Source: Apostichopus japonicus (Eukaryota > Echinodermata > Holothuroidea > Aspidochirotida > Stichopodidae). Taken from it: 64,000 nt of DNA. The stretch spans positions 45,173,111 to 45,237,110 of the forward strand of contig NC_092576.1 of NCBI RefSeq assembly GCF_037975245.1, read 5' to 3'. How positions within the stretch are numbered: the stretch's first letter is position 1; every line of letters begins with the position of its first letter. Shown one piece after another: positions 1 through 13,170 of the stretch. The position numbers were made by a program, and so were the translations under genes. The notes under the pieces are model-generated. The model was not told the DNA's origin, did no database searches, and was given only the letters and a program-made list of their open reading frames with translations.

Positions 1-299
1 TGAAGGTCGAGTCGCGCTCTGGCTCTTCATTTGGCTCTTCATTTGTGGGCACCGATTTGGAGACCGATGTTTCTGGCAGTGCGTACTCGAATCCCAATCG
101 GTGTTTCATTATTACCACGGCTTTCACGATGAGGTCAGGTAGATTGGTGGTACCCGTCCCCTCCAAATCCTACTTCGATTTTGGTTCGGGAGACCATTCG
201 TCCTTGAAATCCTCAAGGCGGTCCTCGAGTTATGAGAGGGCCTCTGAGGCCTGAATTTTGAATGCGTCCGGTACGAGCGAGGAAAAGTACTTTCTGACC

Positions 300-1616
300 C
301 GCAGAGGCGAGAGTCAGACGGGACGGTTGGTCCCGTACGGTAGGCGGCGCTAGTTTAACCACCCGCGCCTGGAGCAGAATGTGGGGAGCTTGGCATTCTC
401 GCTCGACGCGAAGATGTCAATGCTCGCTGTATGCTGAAGAGCCGTGAGCACGTCTGGTGTTCTAAGGACTACTCCGTCGGTTTGGTTGAACCTATGAAGA
501 TGGCGTCTGTCTGCTAGCTGGTTCTATTTCCCTGCATTGTTAGAGGCCATGAGTAGGAGGCCGCGACCTCTCGATGGTCTGGGGCCAACGGACGGTCTCG
601 TCGCCGCCGGTCTGTGAGTTTGAGGTCTCTGAGGGCTCAGTTTTGAGAATGTCGACTTAGTACATGTATCCATTATAGTAAAATTGCCCTGTACCGCTTC
701 GGTAAACCGGCCTGCGAACATGGTCTTCACCTGTCATCGGGAGGTGGATCAGACTGTCTCTTGTTTCTCCTTCAGGTCATCTCATCGCGGCCAGAATGTT
801 GTCTCGTCTCGACTCTACCAGCTTGATGGACATCTGGCGAATTGATCTTATTTCAGTCTCGCTAGTGGAACCATAGCTATATGATTTGAGATGTATTTTG
901 GTCGGGGACCTGTTCTGTGTCATCTGGGAGCTACTGATGGGGTCTCATGAGCAGCTCTGCTGCTAGAATGGAGTTGACTAAAATGTCATGCCAACCCAAG
1001 TGGCCTGGTTCAGTTCATACAACATGAAGAACTGTGTCCATGTCGAGTCGTGTTCATTCAGTGCCCGGTCTTGTTAGGCCATGAAGGCGGAACATTTTCT
1101 TTTTGCCTGGAATGTTTGACCCTGTAAAAACAGACTGGGTCGACGGGTATGCACGGGGCTGCTGATTGTGAGGTTATGTTTGCGGTTTGGAGTCTGGACG
1201 CTCAGTCCGCCCGGTTTTATGCGAGTGCGGGTGGAAGTTCGAAACCCAACCTCTTGGAGAAGACCTCCATGGACTTGGTTACAAAGTCCGTTGGCAGGTC
1301 AATTTCTTTGGGATCCACCTAGTTACATAGAAAGGAGGCTCCGTCTCCGGCCTGGGTCCACGTTTCTGAAACCAACAGCTCAATGGCTTCCAACTGGGTT
1401 TTTGGACGGGTGAGTTTTAGGGGCCAGTGGTAGGCGGCATCGTTCCCGCTCCGGTGTTAATTGTGATCGGACCTGGTTTGGACCTGCTGCTTCCGTAGGA
1501 ACGGTCAGAGGTGATTTCTGGGCGGTAGCCAATTGCTCGACTAACGGTTGAAATATCACAGTAGCCACTCTTGGTCTGCCTGAGGTTGCTGGACGTTCTG
1601 GTCTCTGGGGGAATCT
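300..1616 (-). pseudogene. Broken downstream part of a DIRS-like ORF1
   Basis: This GC-rich stretch lies downstream, on the minus strand, of the Cys/His-finger ORF at 1617-2279. Short minus-strand open segments at 1417-1659, 1380-1568 and 524-730 follow one another in different frames. They are rich in Ser, Pro, Arg and Thr, as ORF1 proteins of this kind are after the finger. Translating around 1020-1160 also gives an open segment that ends in a stop. I infer one decayed ORF1 of roughly 580 codons. I see no reverse transcriptase, RNase H or recombinase motif, so the rest of the element would lie left of the window or is lost. Confidence 0.35.
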
Positions 1617-2279
1617 CTATTCCTGTACGGTCCGTCGCCGCCGCCCCGTCGGTAGCCATGATATGAGTGAGGAGTCGACTGAGACAGGTGAATTATCCAT
1701 CGAACGCGGGGATCTGCTCCTGGTACGTGGTTGGACAGGTAGAGTTGACTTGTGCATATCTCGGTCCCTAGCCAATTGTATGTCAGGAGGGCCTCGGTGC
1801 GAAGCCGGACGGCTCGATTCTGTTTGCGGACCGGTTATCTGCGGTTCGGTTGTCTGTGGACGCGACTGCGTCGCTCCTTCACCCGGACCGGTGTTCCGCT
1901 TACGTTTTATTGCCTTTCCATTCCCTATGTTGGTATTTTTGCTCTTTGCCTCAGTATTGGCACTCGCCTTATTCTCTGTCGCCGTAGATACTAGCGAGAG
2001 GAAATTCTCAGAGCTTGTAGCGACTGGGTCCGGTAAATCCATTTCTAACGCACCCGACACGTAGGTCGGAGCAGGAACCGGTGAGAGTCGTACTAGGCGC
2101 AACTGACGCTTTTCTCGACGGGCCGCCTTCCAGTTCTCCACTTCCTGCCAGTTATCTGGAGAGAAGGTTACACATAGGGAGCAAGGTTCCCGTCGGGAGC
2201 AAGGTCTGCACATCGGGCAGAATTCGTGACCGTACCAGGTCCTTCCTGGTCTGAAGAGCGAGCACGTCGCACATTTCAT
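1617..2279 (-). CDS. Gag-like ORF1 with N-terminal Cys/His finger, DIRS-type retrotransposon
   Basis: An open frame of 220 codons on the minus strand. Residues 3-38 hold a dense Cys/His pattern: CATC, then H-E-F-C-P-M-C, then PCSLC. A Trp-bearing basic stretch follows (SPDNWQEVENWKAARREKRQ). A finger of this layout followed by a W-rich segment is what I know from ORF1 (gag-like) proteins of DIRS-order elements in fish and sea urchins. The role would be nucleic-acid binding and particle assembly. The rest is low-complexity Ser/Thr/Arg-rich. The frame ends at 1617, but related sequence seems to go on in other frames, so the gene is probably broken. The family call rests on motif shape only. A domesticated finger protein is possible but less likely. 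Confidence 0.45.
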   Translation of the reverse strand: MKCATCSLFRPGRTWYGHEFCPMCRPCSRREPCSLCVTFSPDNWQEVENWKAARREKRQLRLVRLSPVPAPTYVSGALEMDLPDPVATSSENFLSLVSTATENKASANTEAKSKNTNIGNGKAIKRKRNTGPGEGATQSRPQTTEPQITGPQTESSRPASHRGPPDIQLARDRDMHKSTLPVQPRTRSRSPRSMDNSPVSVDSSLISWLPTGRRRRTVQE

Positions 2280-2960
2280 TTATGTTCTGCTTTCCTTAGA
2301 CGCTATATTAAGGATGAAGGTGAATCGAAGAGAACACGACAGCAAGAAGGAGGGGGTACGCATGGTGCAGCCTCTCACCCAGGCCGAACAGGTGCCGATG
2401 AGCCTAGTCGGGAACCCGGACTAGGAACTGAGCCTCCGGATGGAACTCAGTGGGGAACTAACGACAGGTTCGTTCCCGGGCTGATGAAGGGGCAAGGCCT
2501 AAAGGGTGATAACCCACTAGCGGGTCGCCGGCCACTTGGGGAGGACAGCCCCCGCCTATAGTCTACAGAGGCCTTCCAAGGCCGGATGACGGCCAAAGAG
2601 GAGAGAACTGGCCTGTCTGCTATCGGTTGGCCTAAGGTAAATATCCGCGAAAAGGGGGCCTAGCCGCGAAGCCTAACAAGAATCTGGGTTAGGGCACACC
2701 CGCGGTACCGAGCCTAGCCGAGTAGCCTACCACACTGACAGGTTTCGGACGCCCGCCCTGGGCGGAAAACCTCTCCCAACTATCTATGCAATAAACAAGC
2801 GGGCTCGACAATGTGACTTTTTACTCGGGTGGACCACCAGCAAGTTTATGGGCTTACGTAACAACGCCTTCAGCGGCTAACGGTGGGGTTGACCACGCTT
2901 GCTATGTAGGTGTCGCGCAAACGGTACCGGTACGTACAGCGGATATACGGACAAAACGGA
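2280..2960. other. GC-rich non-coding flank of the ORF1 remnant
   Basis: Base composition stays GC-rich to about 2,960 and then drops sharply to AT-rich. This suggests the retroelement, with its upstream untranslated or terminal region, ends near 2,950. I could not find a terminal repeat partner inside the window. Confidence 0.3.
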
Positions 2961-5640
2961 CTAGAATGAGAGTATAGCACGTGACAAAATATGACTAAAA
3001 CAAAAGGATACTTGTAGAGTGCTCCTTTGAAACGAGAGGAAAAGTGTTCCTACGACCGCAAATTCAAGATGAAGTTCCAAAACGTTGAAAAGTGGGTGAA
3101 ATTTGTTACACAAAAGTCGCTAAGAAAAAGTATAGCTGTCTTTCTAAGTAATAGATGCGGAATGAGGTGTAATTGGGCGATGCCCATGGAGCAAGAGCGC
3201 AGTGATAAAGCGTTCCGATGTGTAGTTAGGTAGATAGGTAAAAGGGGAGCAATATATTTTATTCAAGAAGATAGACTTGTTGTTTTCACAGTATTTTGGA
3301 ATTGGAATTGGCTCCGTGCCATTTATAAAATATAAAATGTGCTCTGCAGGAGACTTCCGTAGTGTTCCGTGATACCGGAAACCTCAATTTAATGTCAAGT
3401 ACCGTATTACGGTCTTCGGTAATAATATTTAAAAAAAAAACCTCCAATAACACAGTGCTGGATTGTTTGTTTCATAAGCTTTTTGATAATACAATTGAAC
3501 TTTTTCCGCGTCCTTTAAAGTCACATCAGACCAACAAACAATACTTGGAATATGCTGCTGGAGTTTTACAAACAAGCAGATGAATACGTTTCAAGTAGAG
3601 TCTAAGGAACGTAATGATGCCATCTATATATAATTGCGACATATAACTTCGTTGTGTAAATCGCGTTGTGGTAACTACTGAAATTTGCATAAACAAAAAT
3701 ACAATATGGTACTATGGCTGCCTGGTACCTCTCAAGCACACGGTTCAAGCAAAATGGGAATTAATTTAAGATATTATTTATTTAGTACCAGATGTTGACC
3801 ACTGTTTGCCCTTGTGTCTCAACACAAGATTTTATGGGATTTTATGTACTTTTAGTTCCATAACAAACACTTTGCTTTGACGAAGTTGGATAATGAAAAT
3901 CGTAAGAATTTGGTGTTTTGGGAATATTTTCTATAGGGATACGGCATTTGCTTTTCTTTTCATGATTTTCTATCTGACATAGATTTTCGTGAAAAGCCAA
4001 CGAGTTTTGCGTTGCTGGAAAGATGACTGAATAAATTCATAGAAAACGTAGGCCGCTAATTGAAAGTAATTCATCGATCCAGTAGATGTGGGCAAAAACC
4101 ACATCATAAGACACATCATAACACAACAGCATACAGAAAGAATAACGTTTCCATATGTGTGGTTTATTTACTAATACATTTTCTACTAAAGAATTAACTG
4201 TTTCACTTACCAGTTAGATATTTCTACCATATACTTTCAATAAGACCGACTGGGGTGATAAACACTCCTCGCATACCCGACGGAATCTGTAAACTTAGAG
4301 AATTACAGAAACCCTTTAAATAATTCAATAAAGAAAATAGCGTCAAACAACGTTGGTGTACAACCAAACGTAGTTCTTATGGTATTTAACAATATGTAAT
4401 TTATCAATAGTATTAAAAGTTACTTTTGTGTTGGGATTGTGTTCGTTCAGCCGTTAAAGTTTGTCACCCTGGCCTTTGTATGTACGAAACCAATATAAAA
4501 GGCATTGAACTAGTTTCTAGTAATTTAAGCATTCCATACCATACCTTGCAGTAGAAAAGCTGTGACTTGTCAGTAGAACACACCCAAGTACACGTTAAGC
4601 TATGTTACCACGACTTCCTGGATATCATCAGGTAAAATCGATTCGATCTGAAAATAAAGTGACAGATATGCTATGTATTGATATAGTTTGAATGTGCTGA
4701 GAAATTGATAACAAGATTCATGTCTTGATGTGCACCATTTCAATAACTATCAAATGATAGCGAAGCGATTTTATTTGTGACAAATTGTATTTTGGTGTGA
4801 AAACGTAATGAGGGTTACCGGGAGAAGAGGTGGGGGATTAGACAGGGAAACAAATGTCAGATGAGGTTCTAATTTTTTTACCTTTTTTTTTTTTGCAGGG
4901 GACACTCATGGACATGCGAGAGTTAAATCTAAGGGTAGAATAGGCGTGGGGAGGGATATAGGAGGTTGAATCTTAAAGAATTGTTTTTCTCTCAATTATT
5001 ATTTTACATAAGTATGTAAGTTATAACTCTAACAGACCGCTGGAATATTCCGTTAAACTAGTATTGTCTCTTGAATATAATATATTCGTGGCCTGAACCG
5101 CATTTTAATGTTCCACGCTATATCAATATAGTGAATGGCCTTAATGGCTATATGTTCACCAGCATATGTTATGGTCGTATCACAGTATTTACAGCGTGTA
5201 CGCATGATCTCATTTACGTGATGTATTTGGTACCGTTCTCAGAAAGTGAAACTATATTTTACATGCATATCGTAGCAATTTGCTATTCAATTTATATTTT
5301 TGTCGCAGGTACTTAGGTATACCATGCACAATGAGTAAGGTAATGAATTTCTACTCATGCGAATCAATTCTCGACTCTAAACATTAATTTAAAGTGCAGT
5401 TTTTAAGAGGTCGGCTACATCGAAATATAACTTAAACACGTACAGTTAGGTATAGGTTCTCATAAAAGCTTTAGACTACACATGCAGTGAATGTCTGAAT
5501 ATTTTCATATCTTATCTCTCATTTTTCCAGTCATTTTTAATAATCTCAATATCAATAAAATATGCATTCGAGAAAACTCAAGCAACACCTGACATCCGTT
5601 TTACTACAAGAACATGCTACACGAAGCAAGATTTCGATAA
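2961..5640. other. AT-rich intergenic DNA, no gene seen
   Basis: Only short chance open frames, with no domain motif, splice-paired exon, RNA gene or clear repeat. Confidence 0.5.
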
Positions 5641-5659
5641 CGAAACATGTGTAAAAGTA

Positions 5660-5700
5660 AGTGGGCCTGACGTTTCGATCCTATCAGGATCTTCTTCACA
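5660..5700 (-). ncRNA. Degenerate hammerhead-like motif, possible Penelope remnant
   Basis: On the minus strand this reads GAAGAAGATC, CTGATAGGATC, GAAACGTC, AGGCCC. A CTGAT block, a GATC palindrome and GAAAC-GTC in this order resemble the 3' motif of Penelope-like elements, many of which carry short-stem-III hammerhead ribozymes. The catalytic CUGAUGA box is imperfect (CUGAUAG), so cleavage is doubtful. No coding part of such an element lies next to it. A small hAT-like element begins 33 bp to the right. Confidence 0.3.
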
Positions 5701-5732
5701 TTTGGAATGACAATAACAGTAACAGAAGGGAC

Positions 5733-6110
5733 CAGTGGCGCAGGAAGGTACTTTTGAGTGGGGGGGGGGGGCTGAAGACTGATGGCCGACCTGGTGGAGG
5801 GGAATATAAGGGGAGGGGGTGTCCCCCTCTCCTTTGGATTTTTGTTTGCATTTCCAGGTGGCCTCAGATGCAATTTGGTGCAATATAGCACATTTCAACA
5901 CCCACTCCATTTTGTAAATAATTTTGCATTTTCACCTGGCCTTAGATGCAATTTGGTGTTCCAAATGAGATTTTTTTCTCATTTGGAAATGAAAAAGGGG
6001 TTTTCTGACTTGCGGACCGGGGGGGGGGGGCGAAATGATACTTCCGCCCCACCATATTTTTCACTGGGGGGATGGCGCCCCCAAAGCCCCCCCCCGTTCC
6101 TACGCCCTGC
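5733..6110. mobile_element. Non-autonomous hAT-like element, 378 bp
   Basis: The left end reads CAGTGGCGCAGGAAGG and the right end, reversed, GCAGGGCGTAGGAACG, an imperfect terminal inverted repeat. Flanks GAAGGGAC (5725-5732) and AAAGGGAC (6111-6118) form an 8-bp target duplication with one mismatch, as hAT elements make. A G12 run lies near the left end, G10 and C7 runs near the right. No transposase is encoded. The open frames across it come from homopolymer tracts. Confidence 0.7.
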
Positions 6111-6309
6111 AAAGGGACACATGTACGCACAGAAAACAGACAGGTTAATGAGCAGGGTGAACACAAAAGACAGACTCCACCACCAAAAGTCTTGTCAGGG
6201 GATGTTATGTCCCATAATAAGTCACTCAACAATATCATTGGGGAAGTGGTAAGGAACAAACAAGAAAGCAAGCACCTAGGTAAGTTCAAACTATCTCCCA
6301 AATTTCTTA

Positions 6310-7300
6310 ATGCCTTCATTGATTAGAACAATGTATTGACGTAATACACTTTAGAGGTACCTATGTAAGTATAGGCTTTCAAGTTGTAGATATCTGTCTC
6401 ATCCGACGTGTGACACGTGACCCATTTACTGTATGGTGACGTTAACTAACCTAACCTTTGTTAATTCCTTCATTGATTAGTAAACTATATTAAATATTAA
6501 ACAAAGAACAAAACACACCACATAGGAGAGTTCAAAATCAAAGGCAAAAGGAAGTCACACGCATCCGCACACGCATACCAAATGGAACAACTTAGATACA
6601 AATTCACACTAAATGAAGTCTAGCGTATGTGGCCCTGCACTATACCCACCCACCATTTTTCCTTAATTTACTAGTACAGTATATTAACCGTTTTTTACTT
6701 ACCTAACGGGGTTTAATTGGATATCCTTTGTTTTGGTAAATACAATTGATACAATAGCCTTTAGTTTCAATAATATGGAAATCCTTCATTTTTATAGACC
6801 TATTCAATCCTTGATTATTGTTTCTGGTATCGAATCGTCCTGGAAGTTAGAGGTGGTGTTCAATTGTTTGATTGAGGAAGTTGTGATGACCGTACTATGT
6901 CATAACGATATATCAAGAATTTCTAAATGTAAGGTAACTGTGACAGTATCGATATTACATTTCAATGTCAGTTAATATATCCAATTAAGCATACATTACC
7001 CCGATAAACAAATATGTTTCGAGGAACACATCCACTAATTCATGCTTTACCGTAAAAGTCGTGTTAAAACCTGTCGTACAACCGATGTGCCATACTTTCT
7101 GATTTGAGTATTTGGTTCACACGTATATTCAGTTCGCTAATATGAGTAACTTTTATTTCAATTATGAGTCATATCTTCAGCAATCGTAGTAACATAACAA
7201 ATCAATTCAAAATTATCCAACCGCGGCTGAGGTCATAATACTACAATAGCATGGATACGTCAGTAGCTAAATTTCTACAATGTTGACGTAAAGCCTTTTT
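6310..7300 (+). repeat. Diverged direct duplication, copy 1
   Basis: This stretch matches 11,830-13,170 in order and orientation. Shared landmarks include TTCCTTCATTGATTA, ATAGGAGAGTTCAAAATCA versus ATAGGTGAGTTCAAAATCA, GGATATCCTTTGTT, and ATCGAATCGTCCTGGAA versus ATCGAATGGTCCTGGAA. Identity looks like roughly 75-85% with many small indels. No coding potential is conserved between the copies. Confidence 0.6.
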
Positions 7301-10300
7301 AACGCCTTTTTGTATTGACTTGTTATAAGTAACGCTTGTTGGTTATGACACGCACTTTGAATATGGGAACTGTTTAAATGGTTATTTTCTCTAAATTGAA
7401 CCTACTATAACGGTGAGAAGAAAATCTAATAATGTCATAATTATGATTTTTACTATTGCGACAAGAATGTTGAATCGACATTAACAAATTATGGGTGGCA
7501 GTTTTTTTTCTGTCCACATCTAATATCTATATATGCATATTGGCCTTTCATAGAAACAACATTACCCAGGAATTAGATTTGCCGTATTTTCAAAGTCAAT
7601 ACATTTTGTTGTACAGACTAAGATACAAATATTAACATACGGTGGCTTATGATACAATAACAAGTTGTTGCATTGTGTTAATGGTGACAATCTGTAATGT
7701 TTTTCTGAAAACAAATGTCAGTTTGCTCCACGATCTCATAAAGAAAACGAATATTACTCACAATAAATTTAAAGTTTAGTGAGACTTTCACAGTCTTTTA
7801 GATTTTTCACAAATTAACGGTCAATTTGCTATCAATATTGTAAGATTCTATTTAATTTTAAATAGTTCTAAAATATATAAACACAGAAGACGTGTGAATA
7901 AAATACGGTTTCATAAAAATAGAAACAGATATAAAACTTCGTAATATCATTTTTTCCTTTCTTGTTTCGCTACTATTATAACTTTTATTTTCTTAGCCTC
8001 TTACCTGTTTTCAATCTTTCTTATGTATGCAACCACGAGGTACAATAAAAAATTAGAACCGAATCCATTTTGACGGTTAACCGGTTAATTATTTTATTGT
8101 AAACCGGTTTCATACACATCAATGAACGAGTTAAGGATGGTGGGTATTGCTAGGCATAAGACTTGTACCCTAGTCCCCTCCCATTAAAAATAAATAAATA
8201 CAAAATTTCGCGGAATATGCCTTGAACATCATATATCATTAGGCCTACTGCAAAAACAATTCTAAATTTGCTTAAACACCGTAACGGTTACAATGATACA
8301 ATTATTCCGTTTGACGTCATTGTGTCTACACTTCTTTACTTAACTTATTGTCTCTTTATGGCAACAAATTCGCATGAGTGGTTTCAATTGTTCAAGTTTA
8401 TATATTTTCTGCATAAACGGAACCGACCCCACTACTATTGAGTTTTTGAAAATACCTTGTCTACGCTACTCCAGACACTGTGCACTGCAATAATGCTGGA
8501 AGTAGTGGTTCTTTAATGTGAATACAGTTATTGTAGGTGTGGTTTCTGCGAGCTATAGATCCATAACTACATAGCTAGGTCTTCTAAATACTGGACACGT
8601 TTCCTACAACTACCTTAATCCACACTAATCACCATTGCTTACAATTTATAGTGTACACTTTCAGGGAGGACTGTTGCCACTGATGTACTATCACTCTGGT
8701 CATTAATCGAATTTTACGGAGATTATTGTTGTATCAGGAACGTAAATTCATGATGTGGGTAGAAACAAACGTCAGTCTGAAATCGATACTAAGTCTCAAA
8801 CCAGAAATCATCCCAGCGTTACACCAATGGGCGTAAGAGGGGTAGAAGAACAACGAAAGAACAACGCTGCGAGAGAACAAGAACTACCTGATAGTACTGT
8901 AGTCTACATGGCCTATGGATCTCCACCACGGTCGCCTTCGTCGTTCTCACGTGTACATTTACGGAATTAGAAAATTAAGCAAGCAATCAGTTGAGGAGAG
9001 GCTTAAAAGGTGAAGGCTTCGAGGCTTAAAAGATGAAGGCTTTATAGATTCGTTACAGAGTCAACCCAAACGCTAAAAACTGATCATTTTGTGTTTCGTA
9101 TCAGGAGAGTAATCGAGGTCTAAATATATAAATCTTAAAGCAGCTGTGTGAGTCCTTTCTACCTCATTGACCCTACAATGACATAACAACATAGAAAACT
9201 TGCCTATCTATTCAAATATAACTCAAATGGTGGTATAAAAGCCGAATATTTTACAACTTTGAACTTTGGTTTTCTCTCATATATGTTCCGTTATGATTAC
9301 AATAAACCCCGCCCATAACATGAATATTTGAATTAAATGAACGTCATTGAATAATGAGGTAAAATTTTTCACTTTGCCGGCGTCGTAAGCAACCAAGTAT
9401 ACTATTATGTTCTCCGACACTACGCTTTATTTGTGTACATTTTGTATGGCTGTGATGACAACGCAACTTTTCCAATTGCTGTGAATGAATATATTTTAAG
9501 CAACGGCTCATAAATAAAAGTGTTAGCTATTCACTGATTGGTTGAATTCAAACTAGTGCATTTGGGGAACAGTATGCAATTATTTTATATGAGGAATTTG
9601 TCGAAAGACACTCTACTCATTATCTGTACAAGAATTACTCACCGACAAATGCTCGTGGCAGGGAAAATGTTAATATGTTAGTTTGCTTTGTTGTGATGAA
9701 TATATGTAAAAAATCGATGGACAGGTCAAGAGGGTGGAAGAACGGCGACCAAAAAACATAACAAGTTACTTTAAACTTGTATCAACAACTTGCAAGAAAA
9801 TACAGATTTACAGTAGTAACCCTCCACGCTGAAGGGGGCTAGTTGAGGGGGGGGGGGATGCGAGAGACGTATTTTCTGTTGCTGTGATACAAAATATTGG
9901 AGTTTAGTCATGAAAAAGAACAATACTGCTTGTGCAATACCCTATCATGTCACAACATGTATGTACCTTAAATTGCCTGGCAGAGTGATCATGGCAAGTT
10001 AAGTTGATGCATGAGCATGAAAACACTATTTCATGTTAAATTAATATCATACTTGGTATATATGTTGGTAATGGGTATTAGATATGGCCAGTTGCAGATC
10101 TCTGAAATATTAATTAGTGGGCGGGCTTAACATAACTTCTTAAAGATTATTATCTTGCAACTGTACGCATGATCTGCTTCATATTTGGTATGGAGTATAT
10201 GCAGGTATTGTGAATGCCATCACATCACTAAATTTGAATGATTAGTTGCACCAGATGTAAATCTGCGAGATAAAGCCATTCAATACAAGTGAGTTGGAAG

Positions 10301-11829
10301 ATATACTTAGTACATGTGTTGGTCATGAGTATTTAATCATCTCATTTGTTTTCGGTAAATGTCTGATGAATATTTATGAGTAGGCAGGACTTAAAGAGAA
10401 TATAAAATGGCGCTATCTTAGTTACTAAGCATGACTTTGTATGAAAACTTGTAGCGGTATGCAAGTGTGTATATAGGCACATAATTTTATTGCAACTAAG
10501 TTTAAATGCACATGAATACCAGTAGGCTTACAATAGACCGAAGTGGTCAAGAAAGTTTTATCCAACTTACCAGAGTATCTAAAATGATATATTTGGTGTT
10601 TAGAAACTTCTACAGAAAATGTAATTCTCTCATGAAATGAACTAACATGTTCAAATAATGAGAGATTCTTCACTATGTAGCCAGACAAAATAATATATCG
10701 TCAATGTATGTAGACTAATGTAACGGCTTAAGTGGAGGAGCAGCGTCGGATACCACATTCACTTAATTAGACAGGGTACTTCTAGGGCAGAAACTTTTAA
10801 CAGTGCAGACTTTTTTAACATATCAACAACCGGTTGCCTTAACTACTTACATTATACAACACATTATGTACATGTATATAGCGTTTTAAGTTTGATTAAT
10901 CATTTGTGATTTGGAATCTGTTCATTCTATAGTTAAATAGTATTGGTAAAATTGTCTTTATAGGCGATTTTTTTCAACAATCCGCAAGTTATTGGGTGAA
11001 TCGCTGGATTAATTCATTTATTGTTATTTTCTCACTTTTCCGATGACTTCGCTGGGTATGCACTCTTACACAAACCCCTTGATTAAACTCCGTGATCAAT
11101 ATGCTAAGGTTTTATATTGGCTGATGCACCTTATATGCATTAATAATAATTATGCATGTCTGTGACACCCAACTTTAAAATTCGCTTTCTCTAAATGGAT
11201 CACTTGCACGGATACAACAAGAATTACCTGAACAGACAATAAGAACTCGATTTTTGTTATACTGGATGTCAGAAGTTGTTTTAAGTTAGCAGAAGACAAG
11301 ATTTCACCCTGGAAGTCTCATAACATTCCCGACGAAATGGAACTGGGAGGATATCATACTTAATATCTGAACTGCTCCATTTTGAGTTTATGAAGCGTTT
11401 CGGTTTCAGGAGATATTTTCTTTGAAGTCAAGTTATATGTGAACAAAATATGGGTCTTATGGTCCAGATGATGATCTTCAATATTTAGTGTACCAACTTA
11501 ATTGGTTTATTTGACTTCGTGGGTCATTTGAGGACAAGTTCCTTAAGTTCCTAGACAAAGTCTCCCAAATTATACCTCTCAATATTCCGGGAATGTGAAC
11601 GAGCTATATCAATAGCTTAATGACATTAACAACATTACATCACACTGGTAAGTTAAAACTCAACTGATACGGATAATTAAAGAAAAAGAGGAAATTCTAC
11701 ACAGAAATACTCTCCCAAAATGGAAGAAAGGGGCACACAAACATATATTTAGAGGAGTTTAGCGGGGTTTTTTTTCGACCGAGGAGGATGAGGAGCTCCA
11801 TTTTCTTTATGTGATCAGGTCTTTTCTAT
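7301..11829. other. AT-rich intergenic DNA, no gene seen
   Basis: No coding exon is recognised. A G10 run at about 9,847 is isolated. At 10,040-10,420 there is a loose, diverged repetition of motifs such as ATACTTGGTATATATGTTGG and ATACTTAGTACATGTGTTGG, too degraded to define a unit. Confidence 0.4.
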
Positions 11830-13170
11830 TCCCACCTTCGTTAATTCCTTCATTGATTATTACAAGACATTAACTTTATATACTTTCAATGTAATTTTTC
11901 AAGTACAGGTTTGTGTAGTTGTTGATAGGTGTCTCACCAAACGAAATACACGTGACCTATATACAGTGTGCGGAGAAGGAGAGGGGGTAGGGAGGAGACC
12001 TGTGATACATTATTTTCCCTAAGTTTCTATAAACGATCTTTTGTGGTATCAACTTCAGCCAGGGTTAGTAGCTTGCAAACTACTCTTTTGCTGCATCTGT
12101 AATGTATTTACAGGCAAGTAACCGCTGGGAGGGGTTACCCCTCTGGTTGTGAAGCTTTTCATTAAATATTTTATGAAAATGATTTAATTATTTGTTGCAA
12201 TCTAAAATAGAAACTCCCACTCAAACATTCTGCTTAATTCCTTAAAGATGTTAATAGGATATGTGTAGAGCAACAAATGATGAAATTAGTGTATGTAGTT
12301 AACATACACAAAGAATACAGCATACCACCACATAGGTGAGTTCAAAATCATATAATTAAAGCATAGGGAACTCACAAACACACAAACTCAAGCAAAAATG
12401 TAACAACTTGTATACACATTGACACTAAATGAGGTCTAACGTGTGCGTGTGTAGACGGGGTAGGGTAGGGGTGAGTGGTGGATTCCCTCTGTGTCACCCG
12501 GGCCTTAACTATACCCACCTTCCTTATTTCCTTCATTTATTAATATGATCAATTAACCTTATTTACTTACCTAATGAGGGTTTGATAGGATATCCTTTGT
12601 TCTGGTGTAAATATCATTGACTCAATGACCTGTAGTTTCAATGATATTGAAATCCTGAATTGTTATACTCTATTCTTGATTATTGGTTCCGATATCGAAT
12701 GGTCCTGGAATAGGAGGTGGTGTTTAGCTGTTTGATTGATGAAGTGTTGATGCACATACAGTGTCATAGTAATAGATCAAGCCTTTATAAATCTAAGGTT
12801 ACTGTGACTATCGAAATTCAATTACAACGTCAGTAAATATATATACAAATTAAGCAGACATAACTCCAATAAACAAAGATATTTCGAGAATCCCATCCGT
12901 TACTTCATGTATTACCGTGATAGCCGTGTTAAAACCTGTATTACAACTGATGTGCCATACGTTCTGACTTTATTCACACTTATATACAGTTTACTTTTAT
13001 TTGTCCTTCTTTCCAAGTATGAGTCATATCTTTATTAAACGTAGTGATCTATTCAAATGTATTTATACCTATCCAACCGAAGCAGAGGTCATATTACATA
13101 TACAATTGCACGGCACGTCAGTTACGTTATGTATAGACCGATGACGTAACGCCTTTTCGAATTAACCTGC
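11830..13170 (+). repeat. Diverged direct duplication, copy 2
   Basis: Partner of 6310-7300, same orientation, about 5.5 kb away. It is somewhat longer than copy 1, owing to extra sequence around 11,950-12,330 and 12,420-12,500. Non-coding in both copies, so either an old local duplication or two copies of an uncharacterised dispersed repeat. Confidence 0.55.

Noticed and set aside
1663..2064. 133-codon plus-strand open frame
   Set aside because: Antisense to the Cys/His-finger ORF1, with no recognisable motif. Explained as a shadow in GC-rich DNA.
2481..2520. CTGATGA at 2,482 as a hammerhead core
   Set aside because: No GAAA box with matching stems follows.
8755..8970. 71-codon plus-strand frame
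   Set aside because: No motif, no splice partners, and no conservation visible in the window.
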